Both the position numbers and the translations under genes were made by a program. Of a DNA stretch of 64,000 nt, positions 8,709-18,253 are shown piece by piece (positions within the stretch are counted from its first letter, which is position 1; the number at the start of each line of letters is the position of its first letter). The stretch spans positions 92,808-156,807 of the forward strand of contig NZ_JAQOSO010000092.1 of NCBI RefSeq assembly GCF_030068505.1, in the 5' to 3' direction. Below the pieces are notes generated by a model. It had not been told where the DNA came from. It did no database searches and worked only from the letters and a program-made list of their open reading frames with translations. This stretch comes from Roseofilum capinflatum BLCC-M114. Lineage in GTDB: Bacteria > Cyanobacteriota > Cyanobacteriia > Cyanobacteriales > Desertifilaceae.

Positions 8709-10142
8709 GTGAACTTTGATTCTTATAATCCAGGGGACTTCTACGACGAACTCTTCGGGGCCGATGGTCATCCTCGCCCCGAATGTAAACCCCTAATTGA
8801 CCTCTTTAACCATCTCTCCCGCGAACACCTACACCAACGCCAACAAGCCGCCCAGATTGGACTCTTCAAGCTGGGAGTAACCTTTAATGTCTATGGCGCA
8901 GAACAAGGAACTGAGCGGATTTTGCCCTTCGATCTCATTCCTCGTGTGGTCTTGTCTCAGGAGTGGAAAACCCTAGAGCAGGGACTCAAGCAACGAATTA
9001 AAGCCCTGAATTTATTTATTGCGGACATTTATGACCAGCAAAAGATTATCAAAGATAAGGTCATTCCCGAAGAATTAATTCACTCAGCCACCGGCTTTCT
9101 CAAACCCTGTATGGGCCTCAAACCCCCCAAAGGCATTTGGTGTCATATTACTGGAACCGACTTAGTACGCGATAAAGACGGCAAATGGTACGTTTTAGAA
9201 GACAATTTGCGCTGTCCTTCCGGTGTTTCCTATGTGCTAGAAAATCGCCGAGTGATGAAAAGCACTTTCCCTCAAGTATTCAGCTTCATGGATATTGAAC
9301 CCGTCGATCGCTATCCCAGCCGTTTACTCGATAGCTTACTCAACCTAGCCCCTAGCCATGTCCCCGATCCAACCGTAGTCGTTTTAACGCCCGGAATCTA
9401 TAATTCCGCTTATTTTGAACATTCATTTTTAGCCCAACAAATGGGCGTTGAGTTAGTCGAAGGCCGGGATTTAGTGATTACCGATGGCTACCTGCAAATG
9501 CGAACCACGAAAGGACTGCAACGGGTGGATGTGGTCTATCGTCGCATTGATGATAGCTTTATCGATCCCACCGTCTTTAATCCCGATTCTTTGTTGGGGA
9601 TTCCCGGTTTAATGGAAGTCTATCAGTCTGGGCGAGTGGCTTTAGCCAATGCTCTAGGGACTGGGGTCGCTGATGATAAGGTAATTTATGCTTATGTGCC
9701 CCAGATGATTCGCTATTATTTGGGCGAAGAGCCAATTTTAGCCAATGTCCCGACCTATTTGTGTTGGGAACCTAAACAACAAGACTATGTATTAAACCAT
9801 TTACCCGAATTAGTGGTTAAAGCAGCCGATGAGTCAGGAGGCTATGGTATGTTGGTTGGCCCGAATTCTACCTCTGCCCAACAGGAAGAGTTTGCCCAAC
9901 GAATTAAGGCTAATCCTCGTAAATATATTGCCCAACCGACCCTGTGTTTGTCTAGGGTTCCCACCCTATTAGACGGTAATATTGAAGGCTGTCATGTGGA
10001 TTTGCGCCCCTATATCCTCTACGGTGAAGACATTTCGGTAATGCCCGGAGGACTCACCAGGGTTGCTCTGAAGCGAGGGTCTCTAGTCGTCAATTCTTCC
10101 CAAGGGGGCGGGAGTAAAGATACCTGGGTTTTACGAGATTAG
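8709..10142 (+). CDS. Circularly permuted ATP-grasp protein
   Basis: This 477-residue protein belongs to the circularly permuted ATP-grasp family (old DUF404/DUF407). The N-terminal [14 protein letters not shown], the central [18 protein letters not shown] and the C-terminal [17 protein letters not shown] are characteristic. The GTG start at 8709 agrees with the conserved N-terminus. Homologues usually sit beside an alpha-E protein and a transglutaminase-like protein and are thought to make a peptide-like product. Here no alpha-E gene is adjacent, so the gene stands alone. The biochemical reaction is not established. Confidence 0.9.
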   Translation: MNFDSYNPGDFYDELFGADGHPRPECKPLIDLFNHLSREHLHQRQQAAQIGLFKLGVTFNVYGAEQGTERILPFDLIPRVVLSQEWKTLEQGLKQRIKALNLFIADIYDQQKIIKDKVIPEELIHSATGFLKPCMGLKPPKGIWCHITGTDLVRDKDGKWYVLEDNLRCPSGVSYVLENRRVMKSTFPQVFSFMDIEPVDRYPSRLLDSLLNLAPSHVPDPTVVVLTPGIYNSAYFEHSFLAQQMGVELVEGRDLVITDGYLQMRTTKGLQRVDVVYRRIDDSFIDPTVFNPDSLLGIPGLMEVYQSGRVALANALGTGVADDKVIYAYVPQMIRYYLGEEPILANVPTYLCWEPKQQDYVLNHLPELVVKAADESGGYGMLVGPNSTSAQQEEFAQRIKANPRKYIAQPTLCLSRVPTLLDGNIEGCHVDLRPYILYGEDISVMPGGLTRVALKRGSLVVNSSQGGGSKDTWVLRD

Positions 10143-10275
10143 GCGCGTCGGCTAGGTGAGATGTCATTAACCTAACAATAAATTAATTTTCGTTAATTAT
10201 TGCTAACCATCAGTTGCTGAAACTTGAAGAGATCTCCTATCCTGACAGTAACGAGTTTTTCATAACACAAAACCT

Positions 10276-10860
10276 ATGATGGAATCACTTGCATTTACTT
10301 ATGCTTCGCTCGCGTATGAAGATACAAATCCTGCTCCACAATTACGGTCTTTTGAAGTCATCAATTTCTCTTTGGCGAAAACTACCGTAGGAGTTTTGGC
10401 GTTAGGTGTGGCTCTCTCCATTGTCAGTGCGGCAGAAAATGCGATGGCCTACCTGAGTTACGGTTCTAGAGGCACTGATGTGGTTTATCTGCAAGATTTG
10501 CTCAAAAGTGCTGGTTATTTCCCTTCTAATGTGGCCTCAACCGGTTACTATGGCGACATTACCTATAGCGCAGTCGTAGATTATCAGTATGATATGGGTC
10601 TAGCTGTAGATGGACTGGCTGGATCTCAAACCTTTGCGTCTCTAGAAGCCGGTGGTGGTGACCCCAACATGGGTGGGGGTAGCCACATGGTGGTTGCTGG
10701 AAGTGGCTTAAATGTTCGTTCGGGAATGGGGACTTCCTTTCCGGTTGTTGGCGGACTCGGCTATGGACAACGGGTTTTTGTGGAATACTTTGACCATAGT
10801 GGTTGGGCAAAACTCGCCGGGGGTGGGTATGTGTCCGGTGACTATCTGGCCGCACTCTAA
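10276..10860 (+). CDS. Peptidoglycan-binding and SH3-domain secreted protein
   Basis: This 194-residue protein has a hydrophobic export segment at about residues 36-55, longer than a usual signal peptide from the first ATG. A PG_binding_1 repeat follows at about 58-115, containing LSYGSRGTDVVYLQDLL. A glycine-rich linker leads to a bacterial SH3 domain at about 130-194, with the LNVRSGMG signature. It probably binds cell-wall peptidoglycan or stem peptides outside the cytoplasmic membrane. It has no catalytic domain. A strong terminator follows. Confidence 0.85.
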   Translation: MMESLAFTYASLAYEDTNPAPQLRSFEVINFSLAKTTVGVLALGVALSIVSAAENAMAYLSYGSRGTDVVYLQDLLKSAGYFPSNVASTGYYGDITYSAVVDYQYDMGLAVDGLAGSQTFASLEAGGGDPNMGGGSHMVVAGSGLNVRSGMGTSFPVVGGLGYGQRVFVEYFDHSGWAKLAGGGYVSGDYLAAL

Positions 10861-10891
10861 TCTATAAATTGCTAAAATTCAGAATTTGACG

Positions 10892-10937
10892 AAACTAGCG
10901 ATCCGGTTGCAAAGTGATGGGATCGCTAGTTTTTTTG
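10892..10937 (+). terminator. Rho-independent terminator
   Basis: A perfect 10-base stem (10894-10903 with 10921-10930) has a 17-base loop and is followed by a run of seven T. It ends the transcript of the plus-strand SH3 protein gene and lies between convergent genes. Confidence 0.85.
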
Positions 10938-10979
10938 CGATTGTATCAAGTCTCAAGTAACCATTACCAGGGCGTAGCG

Positions 10980-12188
10980 CTATAAACACTCCCAGGTTTG
11001 AGAGGCGATCGCCCAATCTTCTTCCGTATGAATCACATAAACACGCACGGCAGCATCTGCTGTGGCGATATCGGTATCCATAACAGAAGCTGCGTTCTTC
11101 TCTAGATCTAACGTTAAGCCCAAAAACTCAAAGCCTTCACAGGCTCTTTGGCGCACCGCCACTGAATTTTCGCCCACCCCGGCAGTAAATACCAGCACAT
11201 CTAAACCGCCTAAACTAGCCAACATTTCACCCATGGCACTCCGCAGACGATGAATAAAGAGATCGAAGGCTAATTTTGCCCGTTCATTCTTCTCATCTAT
11301 GGCGTGCAGAATTGTCCGCAGATCCGCCGACAGTCCAGAAACGCCTTTAAATCCCGATTCTTTGTTCAGCATCCGGTCGAGGCTATTGACATCAAAGCCA
11401 TGATCGCGCATCAAATAGAAAATAATCGCCGGATCGATAGAACCACTGCGGGTTCCCATCATTAATCCTTCTAAAGGGGTAAATCCCATGGTGGTATTGA
11501 TGCTAATGCCATCTTTGACCGCAGCTAAGGAGCAGCCATTGCCCAAATGACAGGTAATCATTTTCAATGACTCTAAAGGTTTTCCCATTAACTCAGCCGT
11601 GCGTAGGGCGCAATAGCGGTGACTGGTTCCATGGAAGCCATAGCGCCGTACCCCTTGCTCAAACCACTGATAGGGAATGGGGTATACCGCCGCTTCTTGG
11701 GGCATCTGGCTGTGAAAGGCGGTGTCAAATACCCCCACCTGGGGCACATGGGGTAAGACCTTTTCCACCGCTTCTATCCCCTGTAAATTGGCTGGATTGT
11801 GGGACGGTGCAAGGGGGATAAGTTGGGCAATGGTAGTTTTGACTTCTGGGGTGATGCGGGTGGCTTGGGAATATTCAGTTCCCCCATGCACCACCCGATG
11901 ACCAACGGCATTAATCTCAGAGAGGCTCCCTAAAACTTGGGTTTCGCCACTGACTAGGGTTTGCAGGAGTTGAGAGATCGCTGCTTCTTTGGCATCGCTG
12001 GCTAAGTGGGTTTCCTGTTTCATCCCATTGGCTTTGACTTTCATTACCCCATAGTCGGCGGCTACAGTCCAGTCGATGGTGGCTTCCCAGAGGGGGTGGG
12101 GGGGATGGGCCGGCAAAGTCTCTCCGGCAATCTCGTATAAACAGCTTTTTTGGGAACTCGAACCCGCGTTTAAGACCAGGATTTTCAT
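10980..12188 (-). CDS. ackA: Acetate kinase
   Basis: Acetate kinase makes acetate and ATP from acetyl phosphate and ADP. The 402-residue product begins MKILVLNAGSSSQK, the family's N-terminal phosphate motif. It contains HRVVHGG, the catalytic FHGTSHRY region, GNGCS and the FTAGVGENS motif near the C-terminus. Upstream in-frame extension is possible on paper, but the ATG at 12188 matches the family start. It also forms a 4-base ATGA overlap with the stop of pta, so the two genes are translationally coupled. Confidence 0.97.
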   Translation of the reverse strand: MKILVLNAGSSSQKSCLYEIAGETLPAHPPHPLWEATIDWTVAADYGVMKVKANGMKQETHLASDAKEAAISQLLQTLVSGETQVLGSLSEINAVGHRVVHGGTEYSQATRITPEVKTTIAQLIPLAPSHNPANLQGIEAVEKVLPHVPQVGVFDTAFHSQMPQEAAVYPIPYQWFEQGVRRYGFHGTSHRYCALRTAELMGKPLESLKMITCHLGNGCSLAAVKDGISINTTMGFTPLEGLMMGTRSGSIDPAIIFYLMRDHGFDVNSLDRMLNKESGFKGVSGLSADLRTILHAIDEKNERAKLAFDLFIHRLRSAMGEMLASLGGLDVLVFTAGVGENSVAVRQRACEGFEFLGLTLDLEKNAASVMDTDIATADAAVRVYVIHTEEDWAIASQTWECL

Positions 12189-14311
12189 TGGCTTGGGTTT
12201 GGATGATTCAGGGGACAAATGGTTTGGGTTTGGATGGCGGTAATGGTGACTGTATTGATGATATCGGTAACCGTGCATCCGCGACTGAGGTCATTAACGG
12301 GTTTCCGCAAGCCTTGCAAAATGGGGCCAATGGCGATCGCTCCGGTTTCCCGTTGTACGGCTTTATAGGTGTTGTTTCCCGTATTTAAGTCGGGGAATAC
12401 TAACACGCTTGCTTGTCCGGCTACTTCAGAATTGGGCATTTTCTGAGCGCCCACATCTGGATCGACGGCTGCATCATACTGGATGGGCCCTTCAATTTTC
12501 AAGTCCGGTCGTTTTTCTTGGGCTAAATGGGTGGCTTTTCTCACTTTTTCTACCTCTTCTCCTTTGCCCGATTCTCCAGAAGAATAGGAGAGGAGTGCCA
12601 CTCTGGGTTCAATGCCAAATCGTTTGGCTGTGTCGGCAGAAGAGAGGGCAATTTCTGCCAATTGTTCGGCTGTGGGATTGGGATTGACGGCGCAATCTCC
12701 ATAGACCAATACCCGGTCTTCTAAACACATTAAGAATACAGAAGAGACAATGGAACAGTCGGGTTGGGTTTTGATAATTTGCAGGGCTGGGCGGATGGTA
12801 TGTTGGGTGGTGTGGACGGCTCCAGAGACCATGCCATCGGCATCTCCACTGTAGACCATGAGTGTGCCAAAGTAGGACACATCCATGATTAAGTCTTTGG
12901 CCATGTCGAAGCTGAGATTTTTATGCTTGCGGCATTCATAGAGGGTTTCGGCGTAGCGATCGAAGTTGGTGCTAATAGCGGGGTTGATAATTTGGACTTG
13001 GCTTAAATCTAGGCGGATATTATGTTTTTTCAGGGTTTGTTCAATGCTCGATAGGCTACCGAGAAGGGTGATATTGACTAAACCTTGGGATAAGAGGGCG
13101 GCAGTGGCATTTAAGATGCGGGGATCGTTACCTTCAGGAAGCACAATATGGCGTTTTTGGGCTTTGGCCTGTTGTACCAAGTTGTAGGTAAACATTTTGG
13201 GGGTCATGCCCTTGGTTTGTACGCCTTGGATGCGTTCTTCGAGTTCTTGTAAGTTGACGTAGCGATCGAAGGTTTCAATACCGAGATTAATCTTTTTGCG
13301 ATCGCCGCAGGTGAGGGGAACATGCAAGTCATGAATGGCGGAAGCCGTGGTATAGGTATCGGTTTCTACCGAAAGAATGGGCGGTGCATCGGGTAAACCA
13401 TCGAGCAGCTTGGCGATCGCTCGGTGGGGTTTGATGCCACAGGAGAGGACTAAACCGGCTAAATTGGGATAATTCACCGATTGATCGGCTTGGACTACCC
13501 CTAAGATCACATCCGCGCGATCGCCTGGAGTCACGGCTAAATTTCCTTCCTTGAACCGCTCGATCGCATGTTGCACTTGCATGGCAGCCACCACGTAGTT
13601 GGTGGCCAGGTTGTTCAGCCGTTTGTGTCCGTATAAGACTTGGGCATCGAGTTGTTCCACTACATCTCGCATTCGGGGACTACTGAGCCGGTGATCGTAG
13701 GGAATCACAGAAACTAAGCTCTCTGGCAAATCCAACTCTTTGACTAACATGGCTTTGAGGTTATCCACCTGATCTAGTTGGGCTAAATTCAGAATCACCC
13801 CCACCACATCACATTCCTTTTCTCGATACACATCTAGGGGCAGTTGTACGGAATTGATCGCTTCTTCCGGGGTGCGATCGCTCGCCTTACCCACAATTAA
13901 CACCGGACAGCCCAAATTCTTGACAATTTCTACATTCAGATCGAACTCAAATGCCGCTTCTTGTCCCTTAAAATCCGACCCTTCACAGACCACAAAATCT
14001 ACTTTTTTCTCTAATTCTTTGTAGCGCTCGATAATCCGATCCAGGAGATCATCTAAATGGTGATGACTGAGCAGTTCAGTTGCTTCATGCAGATACAAAC
14101 CAAACGAATCCTCTGGGGATTGTTTCAGATTAAAATGGGTGAGAATCAGTTGAATATCATCATCGATCGCCCCAGAGTCAGGCTTGCGGATTATCGGGCG
14201 GAAAAACCCAATATTACTGGTTTTCCGGGATAAGCATTCAATTACCCCTAATGAAACTAGGGCTTTTCCACTGGCGACTTCTGTGGTGCTAATATATAAA
14301 GAATTGGCCAT
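12185..14311 (-). CDS. pta: Phosphate acetyltransferase
   Basis: Pta interconverts acetyl-CoA and acetyl phosphate. The 708-residue protein is the long form: an N-terminal AAA-like/BioD-related domain (residues about 1-220), a DRTGG domain (about 225-340) and the C-terminal PTA catalytic domain (about 370-700). The catalytic domain contains VLPEGNDPRIL and SYSSGESGKG. Its stop overlaps the ackA start by four bases. The start ATG at 14311 faces the phosphoketolase gene across a 504-base spacer. Confidence 0.97.
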   Translation of the reverse strand: MANSLYISTTEVASGKALVSLGVIECLSRKTSNIGFFRPIIRKPDSGAIDDDIQLILTHFNLKQSPEDSFGLYLHEATELLSHHHLDDLLDRIIERYKELEKKVDFVVCEGSDFKGQEAAFEFDLNVEIVKNLGCPVLIVGKASDRTPEEAINSVQLPLDVYREKECDVVGVILNLAQLDQVDNLKAMLVKELDLPESLVSVIPYDHRLSSPRMRDVVEQLDAQVLYGHKRLNNLATNYVVAAMQVQHAIERFKEGNLAVTPGDRADVILGVVQADQSVNYPNLAGLVLSCGIKPHRAIAKLLDGLPDAPPILSVETDTYTTASAIHDLHVPLTCGDRKKINLGIETFDRYVNLQELEERIQGVQTKGMTPKMFTYNLVQQAKAQKRHIVLPEGNDPRILNATAALLSQGLVNITLLGSLSSIEQTLKKHNIRLDLSQVQIINPAISTNFDRYAETLYECRKHKNLSFDMAKDLIMDVSYFGTLMVYSGDADGMVSGAVHTTQHTIRPALQIIKTQPDCSIVSSVFLMCLEDRVLVYGDCAVNPNPTAEQLAEIALSSADTAKRFGIEPRVALLSYSSGESGKGEEVEKVRKATHLAQEKRPDLKIEGPIQYDAAVDPDVGAQKMPNSEVAGQASVLVFPDLNTGNNTYKAVQRETGAIAIGPILQGLRKPVNDLSRGCTVTDIINTVTITAIQTQTICPLNHPNPSQ

Positions 14312-14815
14312 GATTTTTGAACCTTAACCATTAATTAACATTGAGGATTAGTTGGAGTTCACTTCCAGGAATTGACAATCCAAAGATTCTTCGATCCATC
14401 TCCAAACCCCTAACTCAGCCAGTTGAACCCAAAGGCTTATTGTGTCGATCTTTTTTCCTCTGATAACCATCGGTGCGTCTTCCCCCTAAATTAGCCTTCC
14501 TGTTTTCCATCACTGAGGAAATATCCAATCTCACTCATCATCGAGGTTCAGAATTGACCCAGTGATTGGTCATACCTCTGTTTAACTTTAGCAAACTCTT
14601 CTAGGATTTAATATTAATATGACATTAAATTCCTTTTAAGATTTTCATCCGGGCAATCAATCAAAAGAAAAGCTTAAGAAATCTTCCCTTTGCTGTTTTG
14701 ACAATCCCGCCCTTGGGCGAGTTTAATAGGCTAGGAGTGAGAGAGAATGTCCTCCCACTCAACCCAGAACAGTCAAACTGGTCAATCTCTTTGTTGTTTT
14801 ATATAGGGAGCATAT
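14312..14815. promoter_or_regulatory. Divergent regulatory spacer between pta and xfp
   Basis: This 504-base gene-free spacer must hold the promoters of both the pta-ackA operon and xfp. On the xfp side, TTGACA at 14698-14703 and TTTAAT at 14722-14727 (18-base gap) make a plausible sigma-70 promoter. I found no clear operator. The region 14580-14640 is AT-rich. Confidence 0.55.
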
Positions 14816-17224
14816 ATGGTAACCGTACCCGAAAAACTCAATATCAACGAAACTCCCCTATCCCCCGATGAACTCGACAAAATTCATGCCTACTGGCGGG
14901 CCTGTAACTATCTGGCTGTGGGGATGATTTATCTGCGAGAGAACCCCTTACTGAAAGAATCTCTAAGATCTGAACAGATAAAATATCGTCTCCTCGGTCA
15001 CTGGGGAGCCTCTCCAGCTCTGAGTTTCAGTTATATTCACCTTAACCGACTGATTAACAAATACGATCTTAACGCCATTTACCTAGCCGGCCCCGGCCAT
15101 GGCGCTCCCGGAGTCCTCGGCCCCGTTTACCTAGAAGGAACCTACTCCGAAGTCTATCCCGACAAAAGCGAAGACGAAGAAGGGATGCAAAAATTCTTCA
15201 AGCAATTCTCCTTCCCCGGTCACATTGGTAGCCACTGCACCCCAGAAACCCCCGGCTCCATCCATGAAGGGGGAGAACTCGGTTATAGTCTTGCCCATGC
15301 CTACGGAACCGTTTACGACAACCCCGATCTAATCTCTGCCGTGGTGGTTGGAGATGGAGAAGCGGAAACCGGCCCCTTGGCCACCGCTTGGCACTCCAAC
15401 AAATTCCTCAACCCCGTCCGGGATGGGGCGGTACTGCCCATTCTGAACCTAAACGGATATAAAATTGCCAACCCCACGGTGCTATCTCGCATTAGTGCAG
15501 AGGAACTCGAAAGCCTGTTTATCGGTTATGGCTATACCCCCTATGTGGTGGAAGGGGAAGATCCTGCCATCATGCACCAAAAGATGGCGGGAACGATGGA
15601 AGCTTGTATTAACCAAATTCGGGCAATCCAAGAAGAAGCGCGTCGCACGGGAGAAGCCAAACGCCCCCGGTGGCCGATGATTATTCTGCGGACTCCCAAG
15701 GGCTGGACGGGGCCAAAAATGGTGGATGGTCACAAAGTGGAAGGCTTTTGGCGAGCGCACCAAGTGCCCATGGGGGGAATGCACAGTAACCCGGAGCATG
15801 TGCGCTTGTTGGAAGAGTGGATGAAGAGTTATAAACCGGAAGAACTCTTTGACGAAAAGGGTAAACTGATTCCGGAATTAAAAGAACTGGCTCCCAAAGG
15901 CGATCGCCGCATGAGCGCTAACCCCAACGCCAACGGGGGTATCCTCCGGAAAGACCTGAAAATGCCCGACTTCCGCAACTTTGCTGTCGAAATTCCCAAA
16001 CCTGGCACGGTGGAAGTCGAAAACACCAAATATTTAGGTTACCTCCTGCGGGAAGTCATGCGCGAAAACCCCACCCGTTTTCGTCTCTTCGGCCCCGATG
16101 AAACTGCTTCTAACCGGCTCCATCCCGTCTATGAAGTCAGTAAAAAAGCCTGGATGGCCGACTTCCTGGAAGAAGACCTCGATGGTAGCCAACTCTCCCC
16201 CGACGGTCGGGTGATGGAAATCCTCAGCGAGCATACCCTACAAGGCTGGCTAGAAGGCTATCTTTTAACCGGTCGTCATGGGCTTTTCCATACCTATGAA
16301 GCCTTCGCCCATGTGGTAGACTCCATGTTTAACCAACATGCTAAATGGTTAGACATCTGTAAAAATGAAGTCCCCTGGCGGGCCCCCGTATCTTCGTTAA
16401 ATATCCTGCTGTCTTCTCTAGTTTGGCGGCAAGACCACAATGGTTTTAGCCACCAAGATCCCGGCTTTGTAGACTTGGTGACCAATAAGAGTCCGGATGT
16501 GGTTCGCGTCTACTTCCCGCCTGATGCTAACTGCTTGCTTTCGGTGGGTGACCACTGTTTACGCAGCACCGACTATGTAAACGTGATCATCTCCGACAAA
16601 CAGATGCACCTGCAATATTTAAACATGGAGGATGCGATTAAACATTGCACCAAAGGGATTGGTATTTGGGAATGGGCCAGTAATGACGACTGTGGCAAAG
16701 ACCCAGATATGCCGGATGTAATTATGGCTTGCTGTGGTGATATTCCTACGATGGAATCCTTGGCGGCAACTGCGATTTTGCGCGATGAATTCCCCGAACT
16801 CAAAGTACGGTTTGTTAATGTGGTCGATTTGTTTAAGCTGATGTCTGAGGGAGAGCATCCCCATGGTTTGAGCGATCGCGATTTTAACAGCCTGTTCACG
16901 GTCGATAAACCCATCATGTTTAACTTCCATGGCTATCCCTGGTTAATCCATAAACTGGTTTATCGCCGCGCCAACCAAGAGCGCATTCACGTTCGTGGCT
17001 ACAAGGAAAAAGGCAACATTAACACCCCTCTGGAATTAGCGATTAACAACCAAGTGGATCGGTTTAATTTGGTGATTGATGTGATTGACCGCGTGCCTAA
17101 ACTTGGCTCTGCGGCTGCCTACGTCAAAGAGCGGATGAAAAACGCCATTATCGAACATCTCCAATATGCCCGCGAACAAGGCATCGATAAGGAGGAGATC
17201 GTCAACTGGAAATGGCCCTATTAA
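14816..17224 (+). CDS. xfp: Phosphoketolase (xylulose-5-P/fructose-6-P)
   Basis: This 802-residue thiamine-diphosphate enzyme cleaves xylulose-5-phosphate or fructose-6-phosphate with phosphate to acetyl phosphate plus an aldose phosphate. Family motifs are visible: [10 protein letters not shown], the GPGHGAPG loop, the TPP motif GDGEAETGP and SHQDPGF in the pyrimidine domain. Length is normal. AGGGAG lies shortly before the ATG. The divergent neighbours pta and ackA use the acetyl phosphate it makes, so the three genes form a complete route from sugar phosphates to acetate with ATP yield, or to acetyl-CoA without CO2 loss. Confidence 0.97.
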   Translation: MVTVPEKLNINETPLSPDELDKIHAYWRACNYLAVGMIYLRENPLLKESLRSEQIKYRLLGHWGASPALSFSYIHLNRLINKYDLNAIYLAGPGHGAPGVLGPVYLEGTYSEVYPDKSEDEEGMQKFFKQFSFPGHIGSHCTPETPGSIHEGGELGYSLAHAYGTVYDNPDLISAVVVGDGEAETGPLATAWHSNKFLNPVRDGAVLPILNLNGYKIANPTVLSRISAEELESLFIGYGYTPYVVEGEDPAIMHQKMAGTMEACINQIRAIQEEARRTGEAKRPRWPMIILRTPKGWTGPKMVDGHKVEGFWRAHQVPMGGMHSNPEHVRLLEEWMKSYKPEELFDEKGKLIPELKELAPKGDRRMSANPNANGGILRKDLKMPDFRNFAVEIPKPGTVEVENTKYLGYLLREVMRENPTRFRLFGPDETASNRLHPVYEVSKKAWMADFLEEDLDGSQLSPDGRVMEILSEHTLQGWLEGYLLTGRHGLFHTYEAFAHVVDSMFNQHAKWLDICKNEVPWRAPVSSLNILLSSLVWRQDHNGFSHQDPGFVDLVTNKSPDVVRVYFPPDANCLLSVGDHCLRSTDYVNVIISDKQMHLQYLNMEDAIKHCTKGIGIWEWASNDDCGKDPDMPDVIMACCGDIPTMESLAATAILRDEFPELKVRFVNVVDLFKLMSEGEHPHGLSDRDFNSLFTVDKPIMFNFHGYPWLIHKLVYRRANQERIHVRGYKEKGNINTPLELAINNQVDRFNLVIDVIDRVPKLGSAAAYVKERMKNAIIEHLQYAREQGIDKEEIVNWKWPY

Positions 17225-17239
17225 TGGCCTAACCCAGTA

Positions 17240-17294
17240 GGGGCAGGTTCACCCAAATTTAGGGGAACAAGAATCGATTCCCAAAACCTGCCCC
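17240..17294. terminator. Inverted repeat downstream of phosphoketolase
   Basis: Ten-base arms GGGGCAGGTT (17240-17249) and AACCTGCCCC (17285-17294) are perfect reverse complements with a 35-base loop. There is no T-run, so its terminator function is uncertain; it resembles other GGGCAG-type spacer repeats. Confidence 0.45.
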
Positions 17295-17347
17295 CACCGC
17301 GATTATATTCTCCTCCATGATGACCCATTACCTAGCCTAAAGCGCTA

Positions 17348-17470
17348 TAGTGCCGTGACAACCCTAAAATGGTGGGTTACGGCGGATTGATAGATTGCTG
17401 TCAGAGTCTAGGTTTTAGCCGCCTAACCCACCCTACGCTAATGCACATTTTTAGCTGTGTCACGGCCATA
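17348..17470 (+). mobile_element. 123-bp TA-flanked MITE-like element, copy A
   Basis: The element starts TAGTGCCGTGACA and ends TGTCACGGCCATA, so it has terminal inverted repeats flanked by TA dinucleotides. An inner pair of arms (GTGGGTTACGGCGG and CCGCCTAACCCAC) makes it nearly palindromic. A second copy of exactly the same length and about 94% identity lies in reverse orientation at 45076-45198. It has no coding capacity. It ends only five bases before the ATG of the following methyltransferase gene. Confidence 0.85.
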
Positions 17471-17475
17471 GGTTT

Positions 17476-18237
17476 ATGACTCAAACTTGGAATAGCGAAC
17501 TGTACGAGAGTAAACATCACTATGTTTCTCAACTGGCAGCCGACTTAGTAACCCAACTTGCGCCCAAACCGGGAGAATCAATCCTCGATTTGGGGTGTGG
17601 AACCGGTCATTTAACTGCTAAAATTGCTGAATCTGGAGCTACGGTGATTGGCTGCGATCGTTCCGAGTCCATGATTGCCCAAGCTCAGGCCAACTATCCC
17701 CAGATTCAGTTTCAACTCAAAAATGGGGAAGAGTTATCGGAAATTAACTGTTTTGATGCCATTTTTTCTAATGCGGCGCTCCATTGGATGACCGATGCCC
17801 AAGCCGTCGTTCAAGGCATAGCAAACGCCCTTAAACCGGGCGGACGTTTGGTTGCTGAATTGGGCGGGAAAGGTAATGTGAAAACGATAGTTACTGCTGT
17901 TGAAGAAATTCTGGTGGCTAGAGGGTATGATGTCCCCAAAACCGTTTGGTATTTTCCGAGTATTGCTGAATATGCCTCTTTGTTAGAAAATCATGGCTTA
18001 GAAGTCAGATTTGCCCAACTGTGCGATCGCCCAACCGCATTGGAGGGAGAAGAGGGGTTACGCCATTGGATCGAAATGTTTGCCTCTCACTTCCTGTCCC
18101 CAGTCCCCCTGGAGGAACGAGACTCAATTTTGCGCCAGATTGAAAGGAGTTTGCGTCCCCATCTTTATCACGACTCTACCTGGTTTGCTGACTATCGCCG
18201 CCTGCGAGTAGAATCAAGGAAGATGAGACGGCATTAA
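17476..18237 (+). CDS. Class I SAM-dependent methyltransferase
   Basis: This 253-residue soluble methyltransferase carries motif I LDLGCGTGHL (residues about 37-46), the acidic residue of motif II in GCDRSESM, and the FSNAALHWM segment that resembles trans-aconitate methyltransferases. The substrate is unknown. Because the MITE-like element ends just upstream of the ATG, the native promoter has been displaced or is supplied by the element. The next gene, an AAA ATPase, starts 16 bases after the stop, so the two are probably cotranscribed. Confidence 0.85.
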   Translation: MTQTWNSELYESKHHYVSQLAADLVTQLAPKPGESILDLGCGTGHLTAKIAESGATVIGCDRSESMIAQAQANYPQIQFQLKNGEELSEINCFDAIFSNAALHWMTDAQAVVQGIANALKPGGRLVAELGGKGNVKTIVTAVEEILVARGYDVPKTVWYFPSIAEYASLLENHGLEVRFAQLCDRPTALEGEEGLRHWIEMFASHFLSPVPLEERDSILRQIERSLRPHLYHDSTWFADYRRLRVESRKMRRH

Positions 18238-18253
18238 ACCTTATCCCTAATTG

